Source: an uncultured Acidobacteriota bacterium
GTDB taxonomy: Bacteria > Acidobacteriota > Blastocatellia > RBC074
Assembly (NCBI GenBank): GCA_902825875.1
Contig: CADECP010000002.1
Coordinates: forward strand, 1-64,000
Direction: 5' to 3'
DNA: 64,000 nucleotides
Made by a program: the position numbers and the translations under genes. The notes beneath the pieces are model-generated. The model was not told the origin of the DNA, did not search any database, and saw only the letters and a program-made list of their open reading frames with translations. How positions within the stretch are numbered: position 1 is the stretch's first letter; the number at the start of each line of letters is the position of its first letter. Positions 27,401 to 36,300 of the stretch are shown here, in pieces.

Positions 27401-28075
27401 CGGCAAACACCACGGCGAGCCGCTCAATTCGCGGCGCAATTCCTGCTCGGAGAGCTGCCTTTGTTGAAAACCGCGGCAGCTTTGCCGGAAAGCACGAAAA
27501 CTTGAGCTGCCGGTTTGCGGATCAAGCAATGAGCGCAGCGCAAAGGGCAGTTCCGCGCCCGCCAGCCATTGCGGCAAATGTCGGCAGGCGTCTACTTCAG
27601 TCAATCCGGTTTGCAGCGGCAACAACACGCGCAGGTCAGTTGCCGCACCATTTGCCGTCCGGCGTAATTTCAACCGTCCCGCCGCTTCCACCATTGCTTG
27701 TTGATGCGCGGCGGAAGGTTCCTCGCCGTCGAACAACCGCGCCCGCGTTGCCGGCGCGAAGCAGCAGACGGCAGGCACATCCCAATCGCCATCGCGCGGC
27801 AAACTGCGGCGCGTGTATTCAGCGGCGAAAAGCAACAACACGCTCCCAAATGCCGCGCGATGCGCGGACGATTCCAGCCAACGCCGTATCAACGGTTCGC
27901 GCAAGGCGCGGCTCCAATCCATCAACCAACACAAATCATCTTCGTCCGCGCCGAGTTCGGCCAATGACCAATTGTCAGCCAATCCTTTTCGTCGGGCTTG
28001 CGCAACAATGGCTTTGCAGGCATCCGACAACGACGATTCATCACCAATAGGACTGATTCCGAGAAAAATATTCAT
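24431..28075 (-). CDS. Large protein of unknown function with internal duplication (DruH-like candidate)
   Basis: This 1214-residue protein begins at ATG 28075 (MNIFLGISPIGDE); a longer TTG-started frame lacks a ribosome site. Its first half is a clear tandem duplication. Residues 36-230 and 297-503 both start WSLAEL, contain (D/Y)D(L/F)(C/I)WL and a leucine-rich LLLF helix followed by E(Y/T)(T/A)RR, and end with LP(Q/D)WL...SF(R)...SPW(C/L)LP(Q/E)WI. The second half (from about 520) is beta-rich without a known motif (HVRQMFNFSAASRSLWVAGSV, ending HLLENL). There are no nuclease, methylase or transmembrane signatures. It is encoded immediately ahead of the DruE-like helicase, the place of DruH in type III Druantia. 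Family membership is not established by sequence here. Confidence 0.85.
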   Translation of the reverse strand: MNIFLGISPIGDESSLSDACKAIVAQARRKGLADNWSLAELGADEDDLCWLMDWSRALREPLIRRWLESSAHRAAFGSVLLLFAAEYTRRSLPRDGDWDVPAVCCFAPATRARLFDGEEPSAAHQQAMVEAAGRLKLRRTANGAATDLRVLLPLQTGLTEVDACRHLPQWLAGAELPFALRSLLDPQTGSSSFRAFRQSCRGFQQRQLSEQELRRELSGSPWCLPQWIEPMLYALRAAQPAMPVVTPITANTPHQASQDIFAAVDLDETRPLLPAMSAAIRAVNASADTRQIGREPWSLAELQPSDYDFIWLRVWLKRLDAATLHECATNDASFDTTAGRVKWNEALGLLLLFWLSETARRKTVEGELWPCVATGHFEPTVSSEAETQNLLFTQGQPSGLLRDLLRAAVNRFSLRHTLDQPGTQRWVNTVFLQFGFTHRGFRQRLPDWLDEQAPQTVEALRQGSKSFRQLWQDLQTLRFKSLSPEQARPKLENSPWLLPEWIEDAITLATASAVVLSEDTPPPDTFITQPMLRWHDGGAPHFTCRIAAHLSALNVQEAFYDVWIGGRLAERLLQQANGSYTPVQSQTVVFPFDQPTITASLVNPEGETVASCDLECWPPDEDVALYRMPSGERLPDAYTANLSANANYALLTTADLTVEPQPNEWQLADSQQARLYRLPAGNWPTHIRALLNGELLWTPNLQQTAKLPVWINQIGVFPSEDRAIVWGKEFRIKIIHPPEVTVRYARCRGRALEITPDSGATTIAGPLVVTPESDASKLDIRLGLQKNGQRCSIQRPVKLKVVGAAHLTAEGWQSLHKHSRFTVEQAKRDLFKLVVPANWGTQALNLNQLFLFEGDGVSHRTPRRIGALGELHGWGAPLHVRQMFNFSAASRSLWVAGSVVNTGVIEDAICESLPNGTARLIRLRLHRRIEPDNQYGVFWWDAGGRLIRLTPKTSDTAEDAWWWVCDLPDDCTEPLAVAVAFAGARQGAWWPERRWAQALPELTAQNAGQTAALIRWFHLPLLEQGALAVVRPLLHQHAVAFLRAWLLDEALPNGLETPPRDEAWLAALRTLLREWQPDPESARHTLLALTKTDSDEELSDYLIDAAKRLVSVDPLLLAKALRVWRHPQRRTLLEQLRQHFAGGRNITHAKQSLLAAAAADLNLAQPFITQGILARAATTLTQPNLELVHENNLALAVRHTSLRRLLTLHLLENL

Positions 28076-28303
28076 AGGCTGTTCCGATGAAAGCGGGGGG
28101 CGGCTTGCGACAGAATACAAGTGAATAGATCAGGAAATGTCGGCCTCTCTCCTTTGGCGGTTTGTGGGAAGAGAGCGGCTTTCGGGGCTTGAGTGCTCGC
28201 GTGCTGAGCAACGTTGGGCGAGCGGCGGGGAGTCTAATCCGGCAGAGAGAAAAACGCCAATAATTTATCCGGCAACTTATCGTCCACTCACAATTCCAAG
28301 AAT

Positions 28304-28338
28304 GAGGCGGCGTAGGCTGGAAACGCTACGCCGTCCTC
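28304..28338 (-). terminator. Hairpin after the aldehyde dehydrogenase gene
   Basis: GAGGCGGCGTAG (28304-28315) pairs with CTACGCCGTCCTC (28326-28338) with one bulge. It lies 30 bases beyond the dehydrogenase stop and ahead of the druH-like operon, and shares the GCGTAG/CTACGC core with 9515-9575. The remaining 228 bases up to the start at 28075 hold no visible gene and should contain the operon's promoter. Confidence 0.5.
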
Positions 28339-28367
28339 ACGGAACAAAATTGCCAAGTGCGAATGGA

Positions 28368-29765
28368 TCATACGCTCAACCGCAAATGAAATGACTTTGG
28401 TCGCGTGAAAGCGTCAAAACCGAGCCGAGACAGCGTGCAGCCGCGCCCGGAATCTTTGACGCCGGCCCAAGCCAGCGCCGGGTCCAGATAATCGCAGCGG
28501 TTCATGTAAAACGTGCCGGTTTCGATTTGGTCGCCGATGCTCAAGGCTGCGTCCACGTCCGAAGTCCACAGCGAAGCCGTCAAACCGTACTTGCTGTCGT
28601 TCATCAGCCGAACGGCTTCGGCGTCGTCTTTGACCGGCATGATTCCGACAACCGGCGCGAAGGTTTCTTCGGTCATCACCAGCATCGAATGATCCACGTT
28701 CGTCAGAATTTGCGGAGCCAGATACGGCGTTCCGGCTTTGCTCATCGGGAACAACGATTCGTCAATCAACGCCTTCGCGCCTCTCGACAAGGCTTCGGCG
28801 ATGTGAGCGCGAGCTTTGTCGGCGGCGTCGGTGCGAACCATCGGCCCCAGCGTGACGCCGTCTTCCAGAGGATTGCCGAGTTTGTATTGCTTGGTCAGTT
28901 CAACCGCGCCTTCGACAAATTTGTCGAACACGTCTTGATGAACGTAAATCCGCTCAATCGCGCAGCATGATTGGCCTGAGTTGAACATTGCGCCGTCCAC
29001 CAGATTTTCAATCGCGGCTTCCAGATTGGCGTCAGGTCGAACATAAGCCGGGTCTTTGCCGCCGAGTTCCAAGCCCGTGGCGATGAAGCGTTCACTCGCT
29101 GCCCGCTGCACGGCGTGGCCTCCGGCGACTGAACCTGTGAAAGCGACAAAGCCAATGCGCGAATCCCGGATGACTTCGGCGACTTGGGCGTGGTCAATGT
29201 GCAGGAACTGGAACACGCCCGCTGGCAAACCGGCTGCGGCAAAGGCTTCGGCGTAGCGTTCGGCCACCAGCGGAGTTTGCGGCGCGATTTTCAGCACAAC
29301 GCTGTTGCCCGCCAGAATTGCCGGAACCACAGCGTTGACCGAAGCCAGCCACGGATAATTCCAGGGAGCCAAGACCAACACCGTGCCGACGGGTTCGCGG
29401 CGAATGAATCGCTGGAAATTTTCTTTCGGCTCAATGGGGATGTCGGCGAGTTCGTGTTCGGCGATGTCGCACATGAAATTGACGCGCTCGTTGAAACCTC
29501 GACGAAGCTCGAACGGGCTGTAGGCAATTGGCCGCCCGATTTGCCAGGTCAATTCTTGGCCAATTTCGTCGGAGTTTTCGACCAGCCAGTCTTTCACACG
29601 CAGGCAGATTGCCGCACGTTCGCTGACGGGAACTCGCCGCCAGCCGGTTTGCGCGGCGGCGGATTTGGCCAGTGTGGTTTCGATTTGTTGCGGAGTTGAG
29701 AGTTGGCGTTCGGCGTAAATCGAACCGTCAATCGGAGAGATGGTTTGTTGCATTCTTTTGCTCAT
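28368..29765 (-). CDS. NAD(P)-dependent aldehyde dehydrogenase
   Basis: This 465-residue ALDH superfamily enzyme oxidises an aldehyde to the acid. The cofactor-site segment is LVLAPWNYPW, the glycine motif is FTGSVAGGHAVQ, the general base is in LELGGKDP, the catalytic cysteine is in NSGQSCCAIERIYV, and EETFAPVVGIMPV is present. Length and motifs resemble the succinate-semialdehyde dehydrogenase-like group. The ATG at 29765 begins 3 bases after the stop codon of a 51-residue ORF; an in-frame ATG at 29753 is an alternative start. The substrate is unknown. Confidence 0.93.
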   Translation of the reverse strand: MSKRMQQTISPIDGSIYAERQLSTPQQIETTLAKSAAAQTGWRRVPVSERAAICLRVKDWLVENSDEIGQELTWQIGRPIAYSPFELRRGFNERVNFMCDIAEHELADIPIEPKENFQRFIRREPVGTVLVLAPWNYPWLASVNAVVPAILAGNSVVLKIAPQTPLVAERYAEAFAAAGLPAGVFQFLHIDHAQVAEVIRDSRIGFVAFTGSVAGGHAVQRAASERFIATGLELGGKDPAYVRPDANLEAAIENLVDGAMFNSGQSCCAIERIYVHQDVFDKFVEGAVELTKQYKLGNPLEDGVTLGPMVRTDAADKARAHIAEALSRGAKALIDESLFPMSKAGTPYLAPQILTNVDHSMLVMTEETFAPVVGIMPVKDDAEAVRLMNDSKYGLTASLWTSDVDAALSIGDQIETGTFYMNRCDYLDPALAWAGVKDSGRGCTLSRLGFDAFTRPKSFHLRLSV

Positions 29766-29768
29766 CTT

Positions 29769-29924
29769 TTAGTCGTGATCCGAATAAATATCTTTTCGAG
29801 AGAAATCCTGTGGGAGAATCGGTAGTCCTTCCAGCCCGTCTGCGAGGTCGTCCATATCGCGGTCGAAGTCCTCGAGCGAAAGTGACTTGTCTACATCAGT
29901 GATTGGAAGAATAGGTTCGTTCAT
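29769..29924 (-). CDS. 51-residue acidic protein, antitoxin-like
   Basis: The ATG at 29924 lies 8 bases after the tricorn gene's stop codon, with GTGAGTAAG as a possible ribosome site, and the stop is 3 bases before the aldehyde dehydrogenase start. The product starts MNEPILPITDVDKSLSLEDF and ends GLPILPQDFSRKDIYSDHD. The tail LPxLPxDFSRxDIYxDHD recalls small antitoxin-like proteins encoded ahead of VapC/PIN toxins. No PIN gene follows here, so if that reading is right this is an orphan antitoxin. Tight packing on both sides supports a real gene; the family link is from memory of the motif only. Confidence 0.45.
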   Translation of the reverse strand: MNEPILPITDVDKSLSLEDFDRDMDDLADGLEGLPILPQDFSRKDIYSDHD

Positions 29925-29932
29925 GTACTTAC

Positions 29933-32900
29933 TCACTTTCCATTGCTGGCAGCACGTCCTGTCTTATTGCTGTCAATCTGTTTCAGCAACTCGCGCACTG
30001 CCGTGTCCAACTGACTGTCCCGTCCGGTGTAGCTTTCGCCGATGGGGCGAGTGACAGGCATATCCACCGGGCGCGGATTCAGTTCCATCGTCTGGCCTGT
30101 GTTGTCTTGCACGCGGACGCGAGGCATGCGGAAACCACTGCCATCCAGCAGCGACAAATTCCAGGTGTAAATGATCCAGCCGGAGGTTGGTTCGCCGACG
30201 ACTTTGCCGAGTTTCAGCGAACGATAACCTTCGGTGAAATCTTCGGCGTCAGAAAGCGAATGTTGGTTTGTGACCAGAATTGTCGGCGCTTCCAGCGAAC
30301 GTTGGCCAAGATAGCTGCGCGCCGGAGCCGACGGCATTCCGCGCTGTGTCATCGTCAGATAACCGCGCCGCGCCAGCACATCAATCGCGTAAACATTGAC
30401 GAAACCGCCGTTGTTGTTGCGAACGTCCACGACCACGCCTTCGCGCGAGTGGTTTTCGTCGTCCAGGTCTGTGTACAACTGCGCCAGCGATTGCGCCGAC
30501 ATATCCGGCATGTGAACGTAACCCAATCGCCCGTTGCTCGCTTTGGCGACGTAGGCGCGGTTTTCTTCAACCCATTGGCGATAGAGCAAACCTTTTTCGG
30601 TGCCGGTTGTTGTTGGGCGAACGACAACTTCGCGCGGACTGGAACCATCGGCGGATGACGAAACCGTCAGCGCGACTCGGCGATTGGTTTTGTATTGCAG
30701 CAATTCGTCCAGATTGGTTTGCGCGTTGATGCGTGCGCCATCCACCGCCAGCAGGTAATCACCGGCTTTGATGCCGCCCGCGATGGCCGCCGGGCTGAGC
30801 GTGATGACTTCAGTCACTTTCAATCGTCCGTTGCTTTCGTATTCGTTGCGGTCGAATCGCAGGCCGAGTTTGCCGACCGGCGCGGCCCCGCCTGTTTGAT
30901 TCCCGCCGCCGAACGGAGCCGACACGCCCAAATGCGAAGCGTTCAATTCGCCGACCATCAGATTCAGGATGCGACGCATTTCGTCCGGCGTGCGCGCTCC
31001 GGCGATGCGCGGCTCGTATTCGGCGCGGACGGCTTCCCAATTCGCGCCGTGGAATTTGTCGTCGTAAAAATGATCGCGCTGCAAGGCCCAGGCTTGTTGG
31101 AAGACGGCCAGTTTTTCTTGATGAAAGTCCACGTCCATTTCGGCTGTTACGCTCAACGCGCGCGGCAGCCGCGTGTCCAGATTGATGACGCCGATGCGGC
31201 CTTGTTCCAGGAAGTAGACTTCGCGGCCATCGGGCGAAAACTGAGCGTCGCTTTTGAATCCGGGTGTCGAAGTCAGTTGCCGCGCGACGGCGGGAGTTCT
31301 GGACAATTCATCCAGCGACCATGTGTAAAGATTCGTCTGACCTTCGGCGCTGGCCGTCATCAACAAAGTTTTGCCGTCGGGACTGACCGTCAGCGAAGCC
31401 ACGTCAACGCCTACAGGCAACAGGCTCAGGCGTTGGCGGATGCCGTCGAAGACGATTTCAACTGCTTTGTTCGCGGACTTTTTATCAGCGGGTTCGGCTG
31501 CCGGCGGAGTTTGCGGCGGCGGAGTTTGCGCGCGGCGCTCAATCGCCGGATTGCGCGGAGACTCTTCGCGGAACAAATCGCGGAACTGGTCTTCGCGGAA
31601 TTTCGGCGTGCGCGGAATCAAATCCACGCGGGCGATCTGGCCGCTTTCGGTTCGCATGTTGGTTTGAAACAGCAGGTAAGTTCCGTCCGGATGCCACGAA
31701 ATCGAACTGCCCGAAACCGAGGCCAGCGAACTGAGTTGTTTGGCTTCGCCGCCTGAAGCCGCGACTGCGTAAATGTTGCGAAAGGATTTTGCGCTGGTTG
31801 CTGAAAACGCCAGCCACTTGCCATCGGGCGACCACGCGAACGAACGATTGTTCATAAACGGCGGACGCTCCATTTTGGCGTCGGCGAGTTTGCGTTCCTG
31901 TTTGGATTCGGTTTCGTAAACGCGAAGCTCTTTGCCGTCGCGAACGAAGGCGATCAATTTGCCGTCGGGCGAAAAGCGCGGCACGGCGTCGGCTGCGGGC
32001 GTGTTGGTCAGTTGCGTTTCGGCATTGGCGGTGAAGTCATACAAAAATAGGTGCGGCGCAGAATCGCGCTCCGAAACGTAGGCAATGCGTTTGCTGTCTG
32101 GCGACCAAACCACATCGCTTTCCGCCGCGACAGTGCGAGTGACGCGCACTGCGTCGCCGCCGTCTCTGGAAGCCGCCGCGAAGATTTCTCCGCGCACGGC
32201 GAAGGCGATTTTTTTGCCGTCCGGCGAAAGCGCCAAGTCCCCGAAGCCGTTGGTCAGCGCCAGATGTTCAATGTTGGGGCCAGTGGGCGCGCCTCGCCGA
32301 GTAATTTGCACTTCGCTGGATTGACCGCTGGCGGTGTCGAATTTCCATAAGCCGAAGTTGCGTTCAAAGACAATCGTCTTGCCGTCGTAACTGATCGTCG
32401 GCCACAAGACGCGACCGCTGGTGAATTTGGTCAGTTGTTTGGCTTGTGTGTTTGTGCCGGTTTGTTTCGACCAGAGGTTTTGCGCGCCACTGCGGTCAGA
32501 AGTGAAAAACAATGTTTTGCCATCGGCGCTCCACATCGGCCATTGATTCTTTGCGCCGCGTTCGACGACTTGTTCGTACTTGCCGCCGTCGTTCAGCAGC
32601 CAGAGTTCGCTTTCGTCAATGTGGCTGTGGCCTTTGCGCCACCATTGCCCCGAGCCGATGCCGCGCGCGGCAAACGCCAAAGTTTTGCCGTCCGGCGAAG
32701 GCGCGGAAAAGAATTCGCTGGTGTAACGATCCGCAGTTACCTGCATCGGCGTGCCGCCTTCGCTGCCGACGCAGAAGATGTCGCTCATTCCGGCGATGTC
32801 TTTGCCGGATGACGTGAAGTAAATCCAGCGGCCATCGCGCGACCAGCCGTCGAGTTGATCGTTGCCGTCGTCAAATGTCAGCCGCCGCAAATCGCCAGTC

Positions 32901-33202
32901 GCCAAAGTCAAAACATAAATGTCGCCGCCGCCCGTGCGGTTGGAAACGAAGGCCAGCCGCTTGCCGTCAGGCGAATACTGCGGACGCGATTCGTTGGCCG
33001 CGTGCGCCACCAACAAGCGCGCGTCGCCACCACCCGCCGGAACCGTCCAGATGTCGCCGCCGGAAACAAAGGCGATTTCTGTTCGATCAGGTGAGATCGA
33101 AGGTTCGGTGAAATAAGGCAACGCTTCTTTCGGTGCTTGGCCGAAAGCGATGAACGAAAACAGGGACAGAAGCACAATGATCCGAACGCGCGAACTCATC
33201 AT
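29933..33202 (-). CDS. Secreted tricorn-like S41 protease
   Basis: This protein of about 1089 residues starts with a signal peptide (MMSSRVRIIVLLSLFSFIAFGQ). Two ATGs at 33202 and 33199 both suit the GAGGTG ribosome site; I use the first. An N-terminal propeller of TolB/PD40 repeats (SPDGKRLAFVSNR, SADGKTLFFTSDR, SPDSKRIAYVSERD and others) covers about 25-650. A helical linker with FYDDKFHGANWEAVRAEYEPRI and the histidine of NASHLGV, a PDZ domain (VTEVITLSPAAIAGGIKAGDYLLAVDG) and an S41 core follow; the nucleophile serine is in NQHSLSDAEDF. Tricorn proteases are usually cytoplasmic peptide trimmers, but this one is exported, as often in Acidobacteria. Confidence 0.94.
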   Translation of the reverse strand: MMSSRVRIIVLLSLFSFIAFGQAPKEALPYFTEPSISPDRTEIAFVSGGDIWTVPAGGGDARLLVAHAANESRPQYSPDGKRLAFVSNRTGGGDIYVLTLATGDLRRLTFDDGNDQLDGWSRDGRWIYFTSSGKDIAGMSDIFCVGSEGGTPMQVTADRYTSEFFSAPSPDGKTLAFAARGIGSGQWWRKGHSHIDESELWLLNDGGKYEQVVERGAKNQWPMWSADGKTLFFTSDRSGAQNLWSKQTGTNTQAKQLTKFTSGRVLWPTISYDGKTIVFERNFGLWKFDTASGQSSEVQITRRGAPTGPNIEHLALTNGFGDLALSPDGKKIAFAVRGEIFAAASRDGGDAVRVTRTVAAESDVVWSPDSKRIAYVSERDSAPHLFLYDFTANAETQLTNTPAADAVPRFSPDGKLIAFVRDGKELRVYETESKQERKLADAKMERPPFMNNRSFAWSPDGKWLAFSATSAKSFRNIYAVAASGGEAKQLSSLASVSGSSISWHPDGTYLLFQTNMRTESGQIARVDLIPRTPKFREDQFRDLFREESPRNPAIERRAQTPPPQTPPAAEPADKKSANKAVEIVFDGIRQRLSLLPVGVDVASLTVSPDGKTLLMTASAEGQTNLYTWSLDELSRTPAVARQLTSTPGFKSDAQFSPDGREVYFLEQGRIGVINLDTRLPRALSVTAEMDVDFHQEKLAVFQQAWALQRDHFYDDKFHGANWEAVRAEYEPRIAGARTPDEMRRILNLMVGELNASHLGVSAPFGGGNQTGGAAPVGKLGLRFDRNEYESNGRLKVTEVITLSPAAIAGGIKAGDYLLAVDGARINAQTNLDELLQYKTNRRVALTVSSSADGSSPREVVVRPTTTGTEKGLLYRQWVEENRAYVAKASNGRLGYVHMPDMSAQSLAQLYTDLDDENHSREGVVVDVRNNNGGFVNVYAIDVLARRGYLTMTQRGMPSAPARSYLGQRSLEAPTILVTNQHSLSDAEDFTEGYRSLKLGKVVGEPTSGWIIYTWNLSLLDGSGFRMPRVRVQDNTGQTMELNPRPVDMPVTRPIGESYTGRDSQLDTAVRELLKQIDSNKTGRAASNGK

Positions 33203-33247
33203 AAACACCTCGCTTGGTTGATGAAGCTGGAAGTAAACAAACTTGCC

Positions 33248-33284
33248 GCTGAGCAATTTTGCTCAGCGTTGAGCAACTTTGCAC
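33248..33284 (+). promoter_or_regulatory. Palindromic upstream sites, possible sigma-54 enhancer
   Basis: A perfect palindrome made of GCTGAGCA and TGCTCAGC around ATTT (33248-33267) is followed at once by a second, weaker copy TTGAGCAACTTTGCAC (33269-33284). The pair lies about 35-70 bases upstream of the -24/-12 element, where bacterial enhancer-binding proteins bind as dimers. It also falls between the divergent tricorn and nifJ genes and could serve either. Confidence 0.5.
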
Positions 33285-33315
33285 ACCTCAAATCTTGTAA
33301 CTGCTTGAAATTGCG

Positions 33316-33332
33316 TTGGCATAAGCCTTGCT
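33316..33332 (+). promoter_or_regulatory. Sigma-54 (RpoN) -24/-12 promoter of nifJ
   Basis: TTGGCATAAGCCTTGCT fits the consensus TGGCAC-N5-TTGC with one change. The invariant GG and GC are separated by exactly 10 bases. It lies 52 bases upstream of the nifJ GTG, with AGGAGGG as ribosome site in between. Confidence 0.7.
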
Positions 33333-33383
33333 GCCTCGCATCGTAATTAACAGACGCTGTCCGAACAAGAGGAGGGATCCGCC

Positions 33384-36300
33384 GTGAGAGAATTTCTTAC
33401 CCTGGACGGTAACGAAGCCGTTGCCTCGGTCGCTTATCGCTTAAGCGAAGTCATTGCCATCTACCCAATCACACCTGCTTCGCCGATGGGCGAATGGGCT
33501 GACGCCTGGGCCGCGCAAGGCAAACTGAATTTGTGGGGAACTGTTCCGGCAGTCGTGGAAATGCAAAGCGAAGGCGGCGCGGCGGGCGTGGTTCACGGCG
33601 CGTTGCAAACCGGCGCACTGGCCAGCACGTTCACCGCTTCGCAAGGGCTGCTGTTGATGATTCCGAATATGTACAAGATCGCAGGCGAATTGACTCCGAC
33701 GGTCTTTCACATTGCGGCGCGTTCGTTGGCGGCGCAGGGACTTTCGATTTTCGGCGACCACGGCGACGTGATGGCCGCGCGCGCCACCGGCTGGGCGATG
33801 CTTTGCTCGAACTCCGTGCAGGAAGCGCAGGATTTTGCCTTGATCGCGCACGCGGCGAGTCTGCAATCGCGGTTGCCGTTTTTGCATTTCTTCGACGGCT
33901 TCCGCACCTCGCACGAAATCGCCAAGATCGAACCGCTCGGCGATGAAGTGCTGCGCGCGTTTGTGGACGACGCGCAGATTGCCGAACTTCGCGCGCGGGC
34001 TTTGTCGCCGGACCATCCGACTTTGCGCGGCACGGCGCAAAACCCTGACGTTTATTTTCAAGGCCGCGAAACCGTCAATCCGTTTTATGTCGAATGCGCT
34101 AACGTCGTTGAACGAACAATGAATCTGTTTGCCGAACTGACCGGGCGGCGGTACGGGCATTACGAATATCACGGCGCGCCCGATGCCGAACGCATCGTCG
34201 TGCTGATGGGATCGGGCGCGGAAACCGTTCACGAAACCGTGGACGCGCTGAACGCGCAAGGCGAAAAAGTCGGCGTCATCAAAGTGCGATTGTATCGTCC
34301 GTTTGATGCCGCGCGTTTTGTCGCCGCTTTGCCTGCAACCGCCAAAGCCATCGCTGTGCTCGACCGCACCAAAGAACCCGGCAGCGCGGGCGAACCGCTT
34401 TACCAGGATTGCGTGACGGCGCTGCACGAAGCCTCACTCGCCGCGCCGCCGCGCTTGGTCGGCGGCAGATACGGTTTGTCATCCAAAGAATTCACTTCCG
34501 CTATGGTCAAAGCTGTGTTCGACAATCTGTCGCAGCCGCAGCCGAAAAATCACTTCACCATAGGCATCCGCGACGATGTCGGCCACACCAGTCTGGATTT
34601 CGACGCGGCTTTTTCCATCGAACCTGCCAACGTGACGCGGGCGGTGTTTTACGGACTCGGCGCGGATGGCACGGTTGGCGCGAACAAAAACTCCATCAAG
34701 ATCATCGGCGAACAAACCGAACATTACGCGCAAGGTTATTTCGTTTACGACTCCAAAAAGTCAGGCTCCGAAACCGTCTCGCATTTGCGTTTCGGGCCGT
34801 TGCCGATTCGTTCGAGCTATTTGATCCGGCAGGCGCATTTTGTCGCTTGTCATCAGCCTGTGTTGCTGGAACGCCACGACGTTTTGGAGTTGATCGAACC
34901 CGGCGGAGTCTTTTTGCTGAACACGCCTTACGCGGCGGAAGAAGTTTGGGCACATTTGCCGCGTCGCACGCAGCAACAAATCCTGGACAAGCGGCTGAAG
35001 TTTTACGTCATCAACGCCGACCGTGTGGCGCGCGAAAGCGGCATGGGCAAACAGAACAACACCGTCTTGCAGGTTTGCTTTTTCGCCATCGCCGACGTGT
35101 TGCCGCGCGACGAAGCCATTGCCGCGATCAAGGAATCCATCCAGAAAACCTACGGCAAAAAGGGCGAAGAGATTGTGCGGATGAATCTGCGCGCGGTGGA
35201 TGAAGCTCTGGCGCATCTGCACGAAGTCACGCTGCCGACAAAACTCAACGGCCACTTGGAAATGCCGCCGTCGGCTTTTCTTGATGCCCCACCGTTTGTT
35301 TGCAACGTGCTGGGCGAAATTTTCGCCGGGCGCGGAGATGCCTTACCGGTCAGCGCCATGCCTGTGGATGGAGTCTTTCCGACGAACACAGCGCGCTGGG
35401 AAAAGCGCAACATCGCGGCGGAAATTCCGGCTTGGGACGCGCAGGTCTGCATTCAATGCGGCAAATGCGCGATGGTTTGTCCGCACAGCGTAATTCGCAT
35501 CAAAGTTTATGACGAGCAGCATCTGGCCGCAGCGCCCGCCACGTTCAAAGCCTGCGACGCCAAAGACCGCGAATGGGCGGGGCAGAAATACACCATTCAA
35601 GTCGCGCCCGAAGATTGCACAGGCTGCGGCATTTGCGTGGACGTATGTCCGGCCAAAAACAAATCTCAAGCGCGGCTGAAAGCCATCAACATGGTTCCGC
35701 AACCGCCGCTGCGCGCCGCCGAACGCGACAACTGGGAATTCTTCTTGACCATTCCTGAAACCGACCGGCGGCTGATCAAAATCTCAAACATCCGCCAACA
35801 GCAGTTGCAGCAACCGCTGTTTGAATTTTCCGGCGCGTGTTCGGGTTGCGGCGAAACGCCGTATTTGAAATTGCTCTCGCAACTGTTCGGCGACCGCGCG
35901 TTGATTGCCAACGCGACTGGATGCTCTTCGATTTACGGCGCGAATTTGCCGACTACTCCGTGGGCGCAAAACGCCGAAGGGCGCGGCCCGGCTTGGGCAA
36001 ACTCATTGTTTGAAGACAACGCCGAATTCGGATTGGGCTTTCGCGTCTCGCTCGACAAACAGCGCGAGTTTGCCGAAGAGCTTTTGAAAAAATCGGCTTC
36101 TCGGATTGGCGATGAACTGGCCTCGGCGATTCTGACCGCTCAGCAAAAAGACGAAGCCGACATTTACGAACAGCGCGAGCGCGTGGCGACGCTCAAAGAA
36201 AAGCTGCACGGTTTGAAATCCGATGAAGCCAAATTGCTGTTGCCGCTCGCGGATTTGTTGGTCAAAAAGAGCATCTGGATCGTGGGCGGCGACGGCTGGG

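Noticed and set aside
24431..28075. DISARM, Dpd or BREX reading of the large-protein/helicase operon
   Set aside because: No methyltransferase, phospholipase-D nuclease, PglZ or 7-deazaguanine genes are next to it. The neighbours are an amidotransferase and an aldehyde dehydrogenase.
33441..34427. Open frame of 328 codons opposite nifJ
   Set aside because: It is a shadow of the nifJ codon usage; the protein it encodes has no domain pattern and nifJ is certain.
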